A DNA stretch of 64,000 bases from Candidatus Aalborgicola lynettensis (GCA_016719405.1 JADJZE010000007.1:1-64000); one strand, 5' to 3'; counted from the first letter of the stretch, positions 7,953-16,645 are shown. Numbers and translations are program-made. The notes: a model not told the origin generated them from the sequence alone.

Positions 7953-9959
7953 TTATGTTTGCAATTCCAGTTCCACCAGCACCGCCGCAGATGCCACCTG
8001 CTGCCCCACTTGCGTGTGCACGGCTTTGACCGTGCCCGCCGCTTCGGCACACAGCCACATTTCCATCTTCATGGCCTCCACACACACCAATTGCTGGCCC
8101 ACTTCCACTTGCGCACCCGGCGCCACCAGAATTTGCGTAACCTTGCCCGCCACGGGAGAACGGGCTTTGCTGGCGTCTTTGAGGGCATCGGCATCGGGGA
8201 AGGGCGACACCTCGGTTACCACATGGGTGTGCCCGTCCATGGCCAGATGCAACTGGGCACCCGCGCGCACCACAATGGCACTGCGCGTGACCCCTTCCAG
8301 CGCGTAGCGCAGCACACCGTCTTGCAAAGCCAGCACCTGCGCCTGCACGGTGGTGCCGTCCAGCGTGATGGCTACGCCCCCCTGGCGGTCGGGGCGCACG
8401 CGCAGGCTGCGCACAGTGTCACCACTTTTAAGCTGCACATCAAAGGCTGCCACGCTGTCGGCACGCCAACTGCTGCCGTTTTGCATCGCCAACGCCATGG
8501 CAGCCACACGCCACACCGTGTCGGTGGCAGCGGGCGCGATCAGCAAGGGCTCGCCCTGCTCCAACCACTGGTCGATCAGGGTGGTGGTCATCTCCGCCTT
8601 GCGGAAGGCCGGGTGGTCCACCAAATCGCTCAAGAAGCGGCCATTGTTTTTGAGGCCCAGCAAAGGCGTATTGGCCAGCGCGGCGCGCAGGCGGCGAATG
8701 GCGTCATCCCGGTCACGCCCGTGCACGATGATCTTGGCCACCATGGGGTCGTAAAACGGTGACACCACCGCACCCTGGCGGATGCCGTCGTCGACCCGGA
8801 CGCCGTAGGCGTACGCTCCCCCGTTCTGGACGCCATGGCCCACACCCGGCGCCGCCACTGCGGGGTGCAGCGCGCGCTGGGGCTGCCACCACAACACGGT
8901 GCCGGTTTGCGGGGTGAAGCCGGTGTAGGGGTCTTCCACATACAGGCGCGCCTCAATGGCGTGGCCGGTGAGTGTGATGTCGGCCTGCTGCACGGGCAAG
9001 GCATCGCCCGCTGCCACCCGCAGTTGCCACTCCACCAGGTCGTAGCCGGTGATCATCTCTGTCACCGGATGCTCCACCTGCAAGCGGGTGTTCATTTCCA
9101 GGAAGTAGTGGTTGAGCTTGTCATCAACGATGAACTCCACCGTGCCCGCACCCCGGTAGCCCACCGCCAACGCGGCGGCCACGGCGTCTTTACCCATGGC
9201 TTCACGCATGGCGGGTGTAACCACCGGCGACGGCGCCTCTTCAATCACCTTCTGGCGGCGGCGCTGGGCCGTGCAGTCGCGCTCGCCCAAATAGACCGCG
9301 TTGCCATGGGCGTCGGCAAAGACCTGGATTTCGATATGGCGGCCGTTGTCAATCAGGCGCTCCAGCATCAGCGTGCCGTCGCCAAAGGCACTGGTGGCTT
9401 CGCGGCGCGCGCCATCAATGCCCTGCTGCAACTCCGAAAAATGGCGCACCAAGCGCATGCCCCGCCCGCCGCCGCCCGCCACAGCCTTGACCAGCAAGGG
9501 GAAGCCCAGCTTCTCCGCCTCGGCCAGCAAGGCGGCGTCACTCTGGTCGGCGCCTAAATAGCCTGGCGCACACGGCACCTTGGCCTCCAGCATGCGCTTC
9601 TTGGCCAGCGCTTTGTCACCCATGGCCGTGATGGCACTGGCGGGGGGGCCGATGAACACCACACCCGCATCCACACACGCCTGCGCAAAGGCGGCGTTTT
9701 CGCTCAAAAAGCCGTAGCCAGGGTGCAGCGCGTCGGCACCGGTCTTGCGGCAGGCGTCCAGAATGGCGTCGACACGCAGGTAGGACTCGGCGGCGGGCGA
9801 GGCGCCAATGTGCACCGCTTCGTCGGCCAGCGCCACGTGCGGCGCGTCGCGGTCGGCATCGCTGTACACGGCCACCGTGCGGTAGCCCAGGTTGCGCGCA
9901 GTGCGGATGACGCGGCAGGCGATCTCCCCGCGATTGGCGATGAGTATCTTGTTAAACAT
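7953..9959 (-). CDS. atuF: Acyl-CoA carboxylase alpha subunit (biotin carboxylase + BCCP), geranyl/3-methylcrotonyl-CoA type
   Basis: 668 residues. An ATP-grasp biotin carboxylase domain (about residues 1-450) starts with KILIANRGEIACRV, contains the Gly-rich AVAGGGGRGM and RDCTAQRRRQKVIEEAPSP, and has the catalytic segment EMNTRLQVEHPVTE. It is followed by a BT/linker region and a C-terminal biotinyl domain with EAMKMEM, where the Lys is biotinylated. It carboxylates biotin with ATP and bicarbonate for the beta subunit encoded at 12272-13883. The gene order beta, dehydrogenase, hydratase, alpha equals atuC-D-E-F rather than liuA-B-C-D, so geranyl-CoA (acyclic terpene) is the favoured substrate, with 3-methylcrotonyl-CoA the alternative. 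Confidence 0.85.
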   Translation of the reverse strand: MFNKILIANRGEIACRVIRTARNLGYRTVAVYSDADRDAPHVALADEAVHIGASPAAESYLRVDAILDACRKTGADALHPGYGFLSENAAFAQACVDAGVVFIGPPASAITAMGDKALAKKRMLEAKVPCAPGYLGADQSDAALLAEAEKLGFPLLVKAVAGGGGRGMRLVRHFSELQQGIDGARREATSAFGDGTLMLERLIDNGRHIEIQVFADAHGNAVYLGERDCTAQRRRQKVIEEAPSPVVTPAMREAMGKDAVAAALAVGYRGAGTVEFIVDDKLNHYFLEMNTRLQVEHPVTEMITGYDLVEWQLRVAAGDALPVQQADITLTGHAIEARLYVEDPYTGFTPQTGTVLWWQPQRALHPAVAAPGVGHGVQNGGAYAYGVRVDDGIRQGAVVSPFYDPMVAKIIVHGRDRDDAIRRLRAALANTPLLGLKNNGRFLSDLVDHPAFRKAEMTTTLIDQWLEQGEPLLIAPAATDTVWRVAAMALAMQNGSSWRADSVAAFDVQLKSGDTVRSLRVRPDRQGGVAITLDGTTVQAQVLALQDGVLRYALEGVTRSAIVVRAGAQLHLAMDGHTHVVTEVSPFPDADALKDASKARSPVAGKVTQILVAPGAQVEVGQQLVCVEAMKMEMWLCAEAAGTVKAVHTQVGQQVASAAVLVELELQT

Positions 9960-10044
9960 AAAACACCTAAGGAGTCGGGTGGCAGAGCGCTGGCGAGGCG
10001 AAGCAAAGCCGCCACCCAGACTCCGCCCTCAAAATAGAAAAAAC

Positions 10045-10932
10045 TCATACCGGCACCCAATTCGGTTTGCGCTTCTGCATAAACGCGGTCATGCCTTCGA
10101 GCCCCTCCGGCCCCTGTGCTGCTTGGGAGAAAACGGCGGCGGCGTGCTGCACCAGCGTCTGCGGTTCCTGTAACCGGGCCTGCGCCATCAGCGCTTTGGT
10201 GGCGGCCAGCGCACCGGGCGCACAAGCCAGAATGTCAGCCAGCACACGATTCAGCTCGGCCTGCAGTTCTTCGGTGTGCACCACCGCATGCACCAGCCCC
10301 ACGCGCAAGGCGGCCGCAGCATCCAGTCGCCCGCCGGTGACGGCCAGGCGTTTGGCCTGCGAGTACCCCAAGCGCTCCACCAGGAAAGGTGCAATCTGCG
10401 CCGGCACCACACCCAACGACGTTTCGGGCAAACGAAACGCGGCCGTGTCACTGGCAAGGGCCACGTCAGCCACACAGGCCAGACCAAAGCCGCCGCCCAT
10501 GACCGTGCCCTCCAACACCGCCACCACGGCCAGCGGCGTGCGCGAATAGGCCACACACAGTTCACCAAAGGCGGCGTTGACCTCCGCAATGGGGTCACTG
10601 GCAGGTGCACCCGCACTGGCAGGTGCCTGCATGGCCCGCATGCGTGCACCGGCCATGTCCTTCAAATCGGCCCCGGCACAAAAGTGCCCACCGGCACCGC
10701 GTAGCACCACGGCCCGCACGGCGCCCGGGTGCCCCGCAGTGGCTTCGGCAGCCGCCAGCGCCTGGCGCAACTCGGCCACCATTTGCAGCGACATGGCGTT
10801 GCGCGCCTCGGGGCGGTTGAGCGTAACGGCCAAAACCGGGCCCGATTGCTCCACCCGAATTGCTACATAATTTGTAGCTGCTTGCGCGCGTTCTACGGGC
10901 GCTAGAGCCTCATTTGTTACTGAATTTGTCAT
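10045..10932 (-). CDS. atuE: Enoyl-CoA hydratase (isohexenylglutaconyl-CoA hydratase-like)
   Basis: 295 residues in the crotonase fold. It contains TLNRPEARNAMS, the oxyanion-hole region GAGGHFCAGADLKDM, EGTVMGGGFGLACVADVALA and RLPETSLGVVPAQI. A hydratase in a carboxylase/dehydrogenase operon adds water across the glutaconyl-CoA double bond. The ATG at 10930-10932 is chosen; a GTG five codons earlier is possible. The first roughly 25 residues are encoded by a copy of the dispersed palindrome (RAQAATNYVA) and form an N-terminal extension before the crotonase core begins at VAIRVEQ. The gene lies 23 bp after the dehydrogenase stop. Confidence 0.82.
   Translation of the reverse strand: MTNSVTNEALAPVERAQAATNYVAIRVEQSGPVLAVTLNRPEARNAMSLQMVAELRQALAAAEATAGHPGAVRAVVLRGAGGHFCAGADLKDMAGARMRAMQAPASAGAPASDPIAEVNAAFGELCVAYSRTPLAVVAVLEGTVMGGGFGLACVADVALASDTAAFRLPETSLGVVPAQIAPFLVERLGYSQAKRLAVTGGRLDAAAALRVGLVHAVVHTEELQAELNRVLADILACAPGALAATKALMAQARLQEPQTLVQHAAAVFSQAAQGPEGLEGMTAFMQKRKPNWVPV
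10861..10916 (+). repeat. Dispersed palindromic element, copy 2 (inside hydratase N-terminus)
   Basis: TGCTACATAA..TGTAGCTGCTTGCGC, a hairpin turn, then GGGCGC and a CATTTGT edge. It reads in frame through the hydratase 5' end and encodes RAQAATNYVA. Confidence 0.75.
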
Positions 10933-10955
10933 ACGGTGTGCCCTCACAGACGGCT

Positions 10956-12107
10956 TCAGGCTTTGCCCGGCAAAGTGCCTTCAAACTTGCAAATAATGCC
11001 CAGCATGATTTCATCGGCACCGCCGCCAATCGAGATCAGTCGCCCATCGCGGTAGGCCTGCGAAATGGGGTTGTCGGCGGTAAAGCCCATGCCCCCCCAG
11101 TACTGCAGGCAGCTGTCGGCCACCTCGCGGGAGAGGCGCCCGGCCTTGAGTTTGGCCATAGAGGCCAGCTTGGTCACGTCTTTGCCACTCACATAGGATT
11201 CGACCGCGCGGTAGGTCAGCGCGCGCAGGCACTCCACCTCGGTGCGCAGCTCGGCCAGGCGGAAGTGCACCACCTGGTTATTCAAAATGGGTTGGCCAAA
11301 GGTTTTGCGCTCGCGGGTGTAGACAATGGTCTGGTCGATCAGGTTGTCGAGTGAACGCAGGCTGCCCGCCGCGCCGTACAGGCGCTCCTCCTGGAACTGC
11401 AGCATCTGCAGCATGAAGCCCATGCCCTCCTGGCCAATCAGGTTGCGCTGGGGCACACGCACGTTGTCGAAAAACAGCTGGGCTGTGTCGCTGGAGTGCA
11501 TGCCAATCTTTTCGATCTTCTGGCGCGTGATGCCAGGCGCATCCATGGGCACCATGATGAGCGACTTGTTTTTGTGCACTGCCCCCTCGCTGGTGTTGGC
11601 CAACAGGCAACACCAGTCGGCCTGCATGCCGTTGGTGATCCACATCTTGGAGCCGTTGATGACGTAGTCGCCGCCATCCTTCTTGGCCGTGGTTTTGAGG
11701 GCGGCCACGTCGGAGCCGCCGGTCACCTCGCTCACACCAATACAGCCCACCATGTCGCCCGCAATGGCCGGGGCCAGAAACTCTTTGCGCAAATCGTCAC
11801 TGCCAAAGCGGGCCAGGGCCGGGGTACACATATCGGTCTGCACCCCAATGGCCATGGGCACACCACCCACGTTGCACTCGCCCAGGGCTTCGGCCATGAC
11901 CATGGAGTAGCTGAAGTCCAGCCCCATGCCGCCAAATTCGGTGGGGTACTTGATGCCCAAGAGGCCCAGGTCGCCCATTTTTTTGAACAACTGGCGGGCC
12001 GGGAAGATGCCCGCCTTTTCCCACTCGGCAGTAAAGGGGTTGATTTCGTTGGCGACAAACTTGCGCACGGTGTCGGAAATTTGGACGTGTTCGGGGGTGA
12101 ATTTCAT
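10956..12107 (-). CDS. atuD: Acyl-CoA dehydrogenase (citronellyl-CoA dehydrogenase-like)
   Basis: 383 residues, full-length FAD acyl-CoA dehydrogenase. N-terminal helical domain; FAD/substrate segments GCIGVSEVTGGSDVA and WITNGMQADWCC; middle beta domain; C-terminal QYWGGMGFTADNPISQAYRD. The catalytic region reads SIGGGADEIMLGI rather than the isovaleryl-type IGAGTSEIRR, a variant I associate with the AtuD subgroup. It would introduce the 2,3-double bond (for example citronellyl-CoA to geranyl-CoA) ahead of carboxylation. It follows the carboxyltransferase gene in the operon after a 164-bp gap. Confidence 0.85.
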   Translation of the reverse strand: MKFTPEHVQISDTVRKFVANEINPFTAEWEKAGIFPARQLFKKMGDLGLLGIKYPTEFGGMGLDFSYSMVMAEALGECNVGGVPMAIGVQTDMCTPALARFGSDDLRKEFLAPAIAGDMVGCIGVSEVTGGSDVAALKTTAKKDGGDYVINGSKMWITNGMQADWCCLLANTSEGAVHKNKSLIMVPMDAPGITRQKIEKIGMHSSDTAQLFFDNVRVPQRNLIGQEGMGFMLQMLQFQEERLYGAAGSLRSLDNLIDQTIVYTRERKTFGQPILNNQVVHFRLAELRTEVECLRALTYRAVESYVSGKDVTKLASMAKLKAGRLSREVADSCLQYWGGMGFTADNPISQAYRDGRLISIGGGADEIMLGIICKFEGTLPGKA

Positions 12108-12271
12108 GGTGTGTTCTCGGTTGGACTGGAAAGGCTGTACGCGGCGGGTTCAGCCCGCCATGCAGCGCGTTGGTGTAATTGGTGCAACTGGTGCGCAATG
12201 GCTGCAGACATCAGCAGGCACATCAGCAAAGACATGGAAGTGGACATGGCGCGCGGGCTTCTGCAGTTCAC

Positions 12272-13883
12272 TTACATGCGCGCCACGCCAAAGGTGTTGG
12301 GGCGCAAAGTGCGCGCTTCGGCCTCTTGTGCCAGCGCCAGGCACAGGCCCAAAAAGCGGCGCGTGTCGCGCGGGTCGATGATGCCGTCGTCCCACAGGCG
12401 GGCCGTGCCAAACAGGGCGGCAGATTCTTTGTCCAGGCGCAGGCGCAGGCCGTCGGACATGGCGGCCAGGGCCTGCTCGTTGGCCTCCATACCCATGCGC
12501 TCGACCTTGGCGCGATTGACAATGTCCATCACCTTGGCCGCCTGCGCGCCGCCCATGACGGCGGTGCGCGCGGTGGGCCAGGCGAAGATGAAGCGCGGAT
12601 CGAACCCCCGCCCACACATGCCGTAATTGCCCGCGCCGTAGGAGCCGCCCAGAATGACGGTGAACTTGGGTACCCGGGCGTTGGCCACGGCCTGAATCAT
12701 CTTGCTGCCGTGTTTGATGGCGCCCCCGCGCTCGGCTGCCGAACCCACCATGTAGCCGGTGGTGTTTTGCAAGAAGACCAGTGGCGTGCCACTCTGGTCG
12801 CACAACTGGATGAACTGCGCCGCCTTCGTGGAACCCGTGGGCTGGATGGGGCCGTTGTTGCCCAGAATGCCCACCAAATGCCCCTGGATGCGGGCGTGGC
12901 CACACATCATCTCGGCCGCGTATTCGGCCTTGAACTCCAGAAAGTCGGAGCCATCGACCAGGCGCGCAATCACCTCGCGCACGTCGTAGGGCTCGCGCTC
13001 GTCTGCGGGCACGATGCCCATCAACTCCTGCTCGTCAAACAGCGGCTCGGCAAAGCTGGGGGCAGCCGGGGCCATGTCCCACTTGAGCTTGTCCATCACC
13101 TCGCGTGCCATGCCGATGGCATGGGCATCGTCTTCACACAGGTACTCGCCCAAACCGGTGACCTGGGCGTGGGTCTCGGCACCACCCAATTCGTCTTCCG
13201 TGCAGTCCTCGCCAATGGCGGCCTTGACCAGCGGAGGCCCGGCCAAAAAGATGTTGGAGCGCCCGCGCACCAGAATCACATAGTCTGACAAGCCCGGCAA
13301 GTACGCCCCGCCCGCTGTGCTGGAGCCGTGCACCAACGCTGATTTGCGGCAGACCCATGGCCGACATGCGCGCCTGGTTGGCAAAGCTGCGCCCGCCTTC
13401 AATAAAAATCTCGCTCTGGTACATCAGGTTGGCGCCGCCGCTTTCCACCAGCGAGATCAGGGGCAGCTTGTTTTCTTGCGCAATCTGCTGGCCGCGCAGG
13501 CCTTTTTTCAGGCCCATGGGGGCCACGGTGCCGCCCTTGACCGCGCTGTCGTTCACGGAGATGACGCAGCGCTTGCCCGCCACCACCCCAATACCAATGA
13601 TGGAGCCACCGCCCAGCACAGCCTTTTTGCCATCGTCATCGTGCATGTTCAGCCCGGCCAGGCGGCTCAACTCCAGAAACGGCGTGCCGCGGTCCAGCAG
13701 GCGGGCGACCCGCTCGCGCGGCAGCAACTGCTTGCGCTTTTCGAACTTCTCACGCTTGGATTCGGATTCGGCAATCACCAGGCCTTCGAGGCGCTGCACT
13801 TCGGCCAGCAGGTCTTGCACGCGCCGGGCGTTGGCAGCAAACGCCTCGGACTGGGGGTTGATCTTGGAACGGATAACAGGCAT
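12272..13883 (-). CDS. atuC: Acyl-CoA carboxylase beta subunit (carboxyltransferase), frame change near 13333
   Basis: About 536 residues after correcting one slip. The N-terminal frame has the crotonase-like carboxyltransferase signatures NDSAVKGGTVAPMGLKK and LVESGGANL. The frame changes near 13333 where an extra base sits in a CACCAACG stretch. The other frame resumes with VHGSSTAGGAYLPGLSDY, then GILGNNGPI, TGYMVGSAAERGG and GGSYGAGNYGMCGR. It transfers carboxyl from biotin on the alpha subunit to the gamma carbon of a branched 2-enoyl-CoA. GLSDYVILV and ESGGANL look more like geranyl-CoA than 3-methylcrotonyl-CoA carboxylase to me. It is the first gene of the operon, so the promoter/operator lies just upstream. 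Confidence 0.83.
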
Positions 13884-13926
13884 GGAAAGCGTCCTTGCTA
13901 AAAACTTGACGCATTAGAAGCCATGG

Positions 13927-13940
13927 TGACGTTAACGTCA
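13927..13940. promoter_or_regulatory. Perfect 14-bp palindrome, candidate MerR operator
   Basis: TGACGTTAACGTCA is a perfect inverted repeat in the 175-bp gap between the catabolic operon (minus) and the SCP2/MerR genes (plus). It resembles the ACGT..ACGT-type sites I associate with LiuR-like MerR regulators of branched-chain acyl-CoA catabolism. AT-rich sequence with a TATACG/TATAAAT-like stretch lies next to it at 13951-13970 and may hold the promoter. The MerR proteins at 14367 or 15237 are the likely ligands. Confidence 0.6.
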
Positions 13941-14058
13941 ACGTAGTTTCGTATAGGTATTTATACTGATAACCACGGAATGTGATGCTGGTAGCATTCG
14001 AACCCTCACGTAATCGGACTACCCTCCTCTTTCCATTTTTCTGCCATAGGACACCACC

Positions 14059-14355
14059 ATGAACCTCGAAGCCTGCACCCAAGCCATCCGCACCAAAGTG
14101 GGTGCCGACAGCGGCCTGGCCGCCACCCTGAAATTTGATTGCGGCGCCGACGGCGTAATCTGGATCGACGGCGTATCCACCCCCAACTCGGTCAGCAACG
14201 ACAACACCGACGCCGACTGCACCGTGGGCATTACCCTGGAAAACCTGGGTGCCCTCATCACCGGCGACCTGGAGCCCACCACCGGTTTCATGGCCGGCAA
14301 ACTCAAGGTTTCGGGCGACATGGGTGTGGCCATGCGGCTGCAACGCGTTCTTTAA
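14059..14355 (+). CDS. SCP2-like sterol/lipid carrier domain protein
   Basis: 98 residues, the length of a bare SCP2 domain. LAATLKFDCGADGVIWIDG, DADCTVGITLENLGALI and the C-terminal FMAGKLKVSGDMGVAMRL fit the SCP2 sterol-binding fold, in which a hydrophobic tunnel binds lipids or fatty acyl-CoA. It diverges from the carboxylase operon and ends 11 bp before a MerR gene. It may carry the hydrophobic acyl-CoA substrates of the pathway. Confidence 0.8.
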   Translation: MNLEACTQAIRTKVGADSGLAATLKFDCGADGVIWIDGVSTPNSVSNDNTDADCTVGITLENLGALITGDLEPTTGFMAGKLKVSGDMGVAMRLQRVL

Positions 14356-14366
14356 GCACCCACACC

Positions 14367-14813
14367 ATGCCAGCCTCCTCCGCGCAGGCCTTCGTTGACG
14401 CCCACCGCGACGAGGGAACCACCGAACTCTTTGGCATCACCGAGCTGTGCCGCGAGTTCGGCATCTCCCTGCGCGCGCTGCGCTTTTATGAAGACAAGGG
14501 GTTATTGGCCCCCCGGCGCATCAACGGCGCGCGCGTCTACACCCGCCGCGACCGTGCCCGCCTGTCGCTGATCCTGCGCGCCAAGGCCATAGGATCCTCG
14601 CTGGCCGATATCAAGCGTTACCTCGATTTGTACGGGGACCACGGCGAGGGTCGTGCACAGCAGCTCACCTACGTCATCGACCGCACCGATACCGAAATAG
14701 CGGAATTGGAAAAAAAACGCGCCCAGATCGAGGAAACCCTGGCCGAGCTGCGCGTCATCAACAGCACCTGCCGCGGCTACCTGCAGGCGCGACTGCAGGC
14801 GGAAAAAAAATAG
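14367..14813 (+). CDS. MerR-family regulator 1 (LiuR-like)
   Basis: 148 residues. The N-terminal winged helix-turn-helix ITELCREFGISLRALRFYED is followed by KGLLAPRRINGARVYTRRD, the MerR wing and DNA-binding arm. A C-terminal coiled-coil dimerisation helix contains EIAELEKKRAQIEETL. There are no metal-binding cysteines, so an acyl-CoA or small-molecule sensor is more likely. ATG at 14367; a longer in-frame ORF beginning at 14139 overlaps SCP2 and is rejected. It is co-directional with SCP2 and divergent from the catabolic operon, hence the candidate regulator of the palindrome at 13927. It is about 83% identical to the next MerR by my count. Confidence 0.85.
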   Translation: MPASSAQAFVDAHRDEGTTELFGITELCREFGISLRALRFYEDKGLLAPRRINGARVYTRRDRARLSLILRAKAIGSSLADIKRYLDLYGDHGEGRAQQLTYVIDRTDTEIAELEKKRAQIEETLAELRVINSTCRGYLQARLQAEKK

Positions 14814-14814
14814 G

Positions 14815-14868
14815 CAAATTGGCCGTTTGCGCTTGATGGATCAGCGCAAACAGCTATCAAATATGCAG
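14815..14868 (-). repeat. Dispersed palindromic element, copy 3
   Basis: Intergenic copy directly after MerR 1: GGCCGTTTGCGC, an 8-nt turn, GCGCAAACAGCTA, then TCAAATATGCA. A similar copy follows MerR 2, so the duplicated unit may have included it. Confidence 0.7.
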
Positions 14869-15236
14869 CACATGGCGCCATGGCGTGGCACGCCCGCGCC
14901 GCCGCCCGATACCCACTCCCCGCCACGCTGCAGTGGCCGCAGGTACCCAAAGCGTCGTGAGTTTGTTCATGCGTGGGCGCGCGTGATCGCGTAGAGTCGC
15001 GCCGTCGCCAAAAGACCATACCGGCGTGAACCGGGATGGCCGATGCGACGCCACCACCCGACGAAACTTTCATACTGAAACGTCCGGCCACTTTGTCACA
15101 GCGCGTGAAGCTGCGGGTTTCGCGCGCCTTGGTAGCCTGATTGGACGTTGGAGACCGCCGATGACCATTTCTGCCCCATGGGTTCGCCCGCTCGCAGCAG
15201 CCGCTGCGCCATTGCGTGCCTAGCATGCGCCCTGCC
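14869..15236. other. Intergenic region between the MerR paralogues
   Basis: About 370 bp without a supported gene on either strand. The open frames here lack family motifs. It is GC-rich with several short GCGC palindromes. It should contain the promoter of MerR 2, but I see no second copy of the TGACGTTAACGTCA operator. Confidence 0.5.
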
Positions 15237-15680
15237 ATGCCCCCATCCACCGCGCAGTCCTGTGTTGACACCCACCGCGACGCGGGCGCCACCGAACTCT
15301 TCGGCATCACCGATCTGTGCCGGGCGTTTGGCATCTCCCTGCGCGCGCTGCGTTTTTACGAAGACAAGGGGCTGCTTAGCCCCCGGCGCATCAATGGCGC
15401 ACGCGTCTACACCCGCCGCGACCGCGCCCGACTGACGATCATCCTGCGCGCCAAGGCCATCGGCTCCTCGCTGGCCGAAATCAAACGCTACCTCGACCTG
15501 TACGGCAACCACGGCGAAGGCCGCACCCAGCAGCTCAACTACGTGATCCATCGCACCGGCAACGAAATTGCCGAACTGGAGAAAAAACGCGCCCAAATCG
15601 ACGAAACCCTGGTCGAGCTGCGCCTCATCCACAGCACCTGCCAGGGCTACCTGCAGGCCCGGATACAAGCGGAAAAATAG
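15237..15680 (+). CDS. MerR-family regulator 2 (tandem paralogue)
   Basis: 147 residues, with the same architecture as MerR 1: ITDLCRAFGISLRALRFYED helix-turn-helix, KGLLSPRRINGARVYTRRD wing, C-terminal coiled coil. I count about 25 substitutions over 147 aligned positions against MerR 1, mostly outside the DNA-contacting helices, so both may bind the same operator while sensing different ligands. The start at 15237 matches the paralogue; GTG 15216 or ATG 15225 in frame are possible. Confidence 0.82.
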   Translation: MPPSTAQSCVDTHRDAGATELFGITDLCRAFGISLRALRFYEDKGLLSPRRINGARVYTRRDRARLTIILRAKAIGSSLAEIKRYLDLYGNHGEGRTQQLNYVIHRTGNEIAELEKKRAQIDETLVELRLIHSTCQGYLQARIQAEK

Positions 15681-15683
15681 CAG

Positions 15684-15740
15684 TAAAATCACCCGCTTGC
15701 GCGCACTGGATGCGCGTAAGCAGCTATGCTTTGTATAGCA
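15684..15740 (-). repeat. Dispersed palindromic element, copy 4
   Basis: CCGCTTGCGCGCACTGG turn, then GCGCGTAAGCAGCTATG and TTGTATAGCA, just after the MerR 2 stop. It lies between that gene and the bidirectional terminator. Confidence 0.75.
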
Positions 15741-15744
15741 GAAA

Positions 15745-15772
15745 CAAAAAAGGAGCCAATGGCTCCTTTTTT
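15745..15772. terminator. Bidirectional terminator between MerR 2 and the PEP-CTERM gene
   Basis: An A-tract, the stem AGGAGCC/GGCTCCT with a 2-nt loop (AT), and a T-tract. Because both A and T runs flank the stem it can end transcription from both converging genes. Confidence 0.88.
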
Positions 15773-15789
15773 GCTGTGCGCGAGGAAAC

Positions 15790-16371
15790 TCAGGCCGCTT
15801 TGGATTTGCGGCGTTGGGCGGCACCAATCAGGCCCAGACCGGCCAACAGCATGGCATAGGTTTCGGGTTCCGGCACGGCAGTAACCGAGACGTTGTCCAA
15901 CAGCGCGCCAATATTGTCGCCACCGTTATTGGCAAAGCTCAGGCTGTAGGTGCCGGTGGCTCCGGGGGTGAACACCAATTGGTAGGCAGAAAACACCGCA
16001 TTGGAGGCCAAATTGAAATTCAGGCTTTGCGAACCGAACGACACGGTACCGGTGTCCGACCCGCCGCGATGGTTACCGGCCAATTCAAAACTGGCGGTGT
16101 ATTGCACACCGGCTGTCAAATCGAAGGATTTGGACAAAACACCCGCATTCCAAGTGCTGCCGTCCAGATCAATGCATTTGCCCTGGCCGGCTGCGCAATA
16201 GGAATAAAAACCGGGGCCGATGATATCGACCGTGCCGTCGGTAACCGTCCAACCGGCGGGAACTTTATTGAGTTCCAAGGGATTAGCGTCAAAGTTGTCG
16301 CTGAAAACCGTGGTTGCCTGGGCTGCTGCCGAGAGGGCGAACAAAGCGGCGAGGGTAAGTGCTTTTTTCAT
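15790..16371 (-). CDS. PEP-CTERM sorted exported protein
   Basis: 193 residues. A Sec signal peptide (residues 1-19, KKALTLAALFALSAAAQA) precedes a beta-rich body with DNFDANPLELNKVPAGW near the start and jelly-roll-like strands. It ends with the PEP-CTERM signal VPEPETYAMLLAGLGLIG and a basic tail RRKSKAA. Such proteins are processed by exosortase and displayed or secreted with exopolysaccharide. No exosortase gene is in the window. The body looks like a carbohydrate-binding sandwich, but no specific family can be named. Confidence 0.9.
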   Translation of the reverse strand: MKKALTLAALFALSAAAQATTVFSDNFDANPLELNKVPAGWTVTDGTVDIIGPGFYSYCAAGQGKCIDLDGSTWNAGVLSKSFDLTAGVQYTASFELAGNHRGGSDTGTVSFGSQSLNFNLASNAVFSAYQLVFTPGATGTYSLSFANNGGDNIGALLDNVSVTAVPEPETYAMLLAGLGLIGAAQRRKSKAA

Positions 16372-16441
16372 GGTGAAGTTTCCAAGTAGGGTAGGTGGGA
16401 CTAGGCGCGTGGAGTGTATGGGGGCGACAGCCCCAAGGGCA

Positions 16442-16459
16442 ATAGTCCGTTTGGACTAT
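16442..16459. promoter_or_regulatory. Inverted repeat upstream of the PEP-CTERM gene
   Basis: ATAGTCC-GTTT-GGACTAT is a perfect 7-bp inverted repeat 71 bp upstream of the PEP-CTERM start. It has no T-tract, so a regulator site is more likely than a terminator. The binding protein is unknown. Confidence 0.4.
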
Positions 16460-16574
16460 GGCGCGCATGATGCGTGCAAGAAATCACGCTTTTCGCGCTT
16501 TTATTGAACGTCTGCTCTGAATGCATGCATCCTGTGGGCATTCCCCGCAGAACCGGCAGCCAGTTAATAAGCAG

Positions 16575-16630
16575 AGAAAGTGCCATTTGCGCTGACCAGA
16601 CAAGCGCAGACAGCTATGCCTTTAGTAGCA
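16575..16630 (-). repeat. Dispersed palindromic element, copy 5
   Basis: TGCCATTTGCGC, turn, AAGCGCAGACAGCTATG, TTTAGTAGCA. Intergenic, just downstream of the TPR-methyltransferase stop. Confidence 0.75.
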
Positions 16631-16645
16631 TCAAACCACCCCGGC

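Noticed and set aside
14139..14366. N-terminal extension of MerR 1
   Set aside because: It overlaps the SCP2 coding frame. The paralogue and the MerR fold begin at the ATG at 14367.
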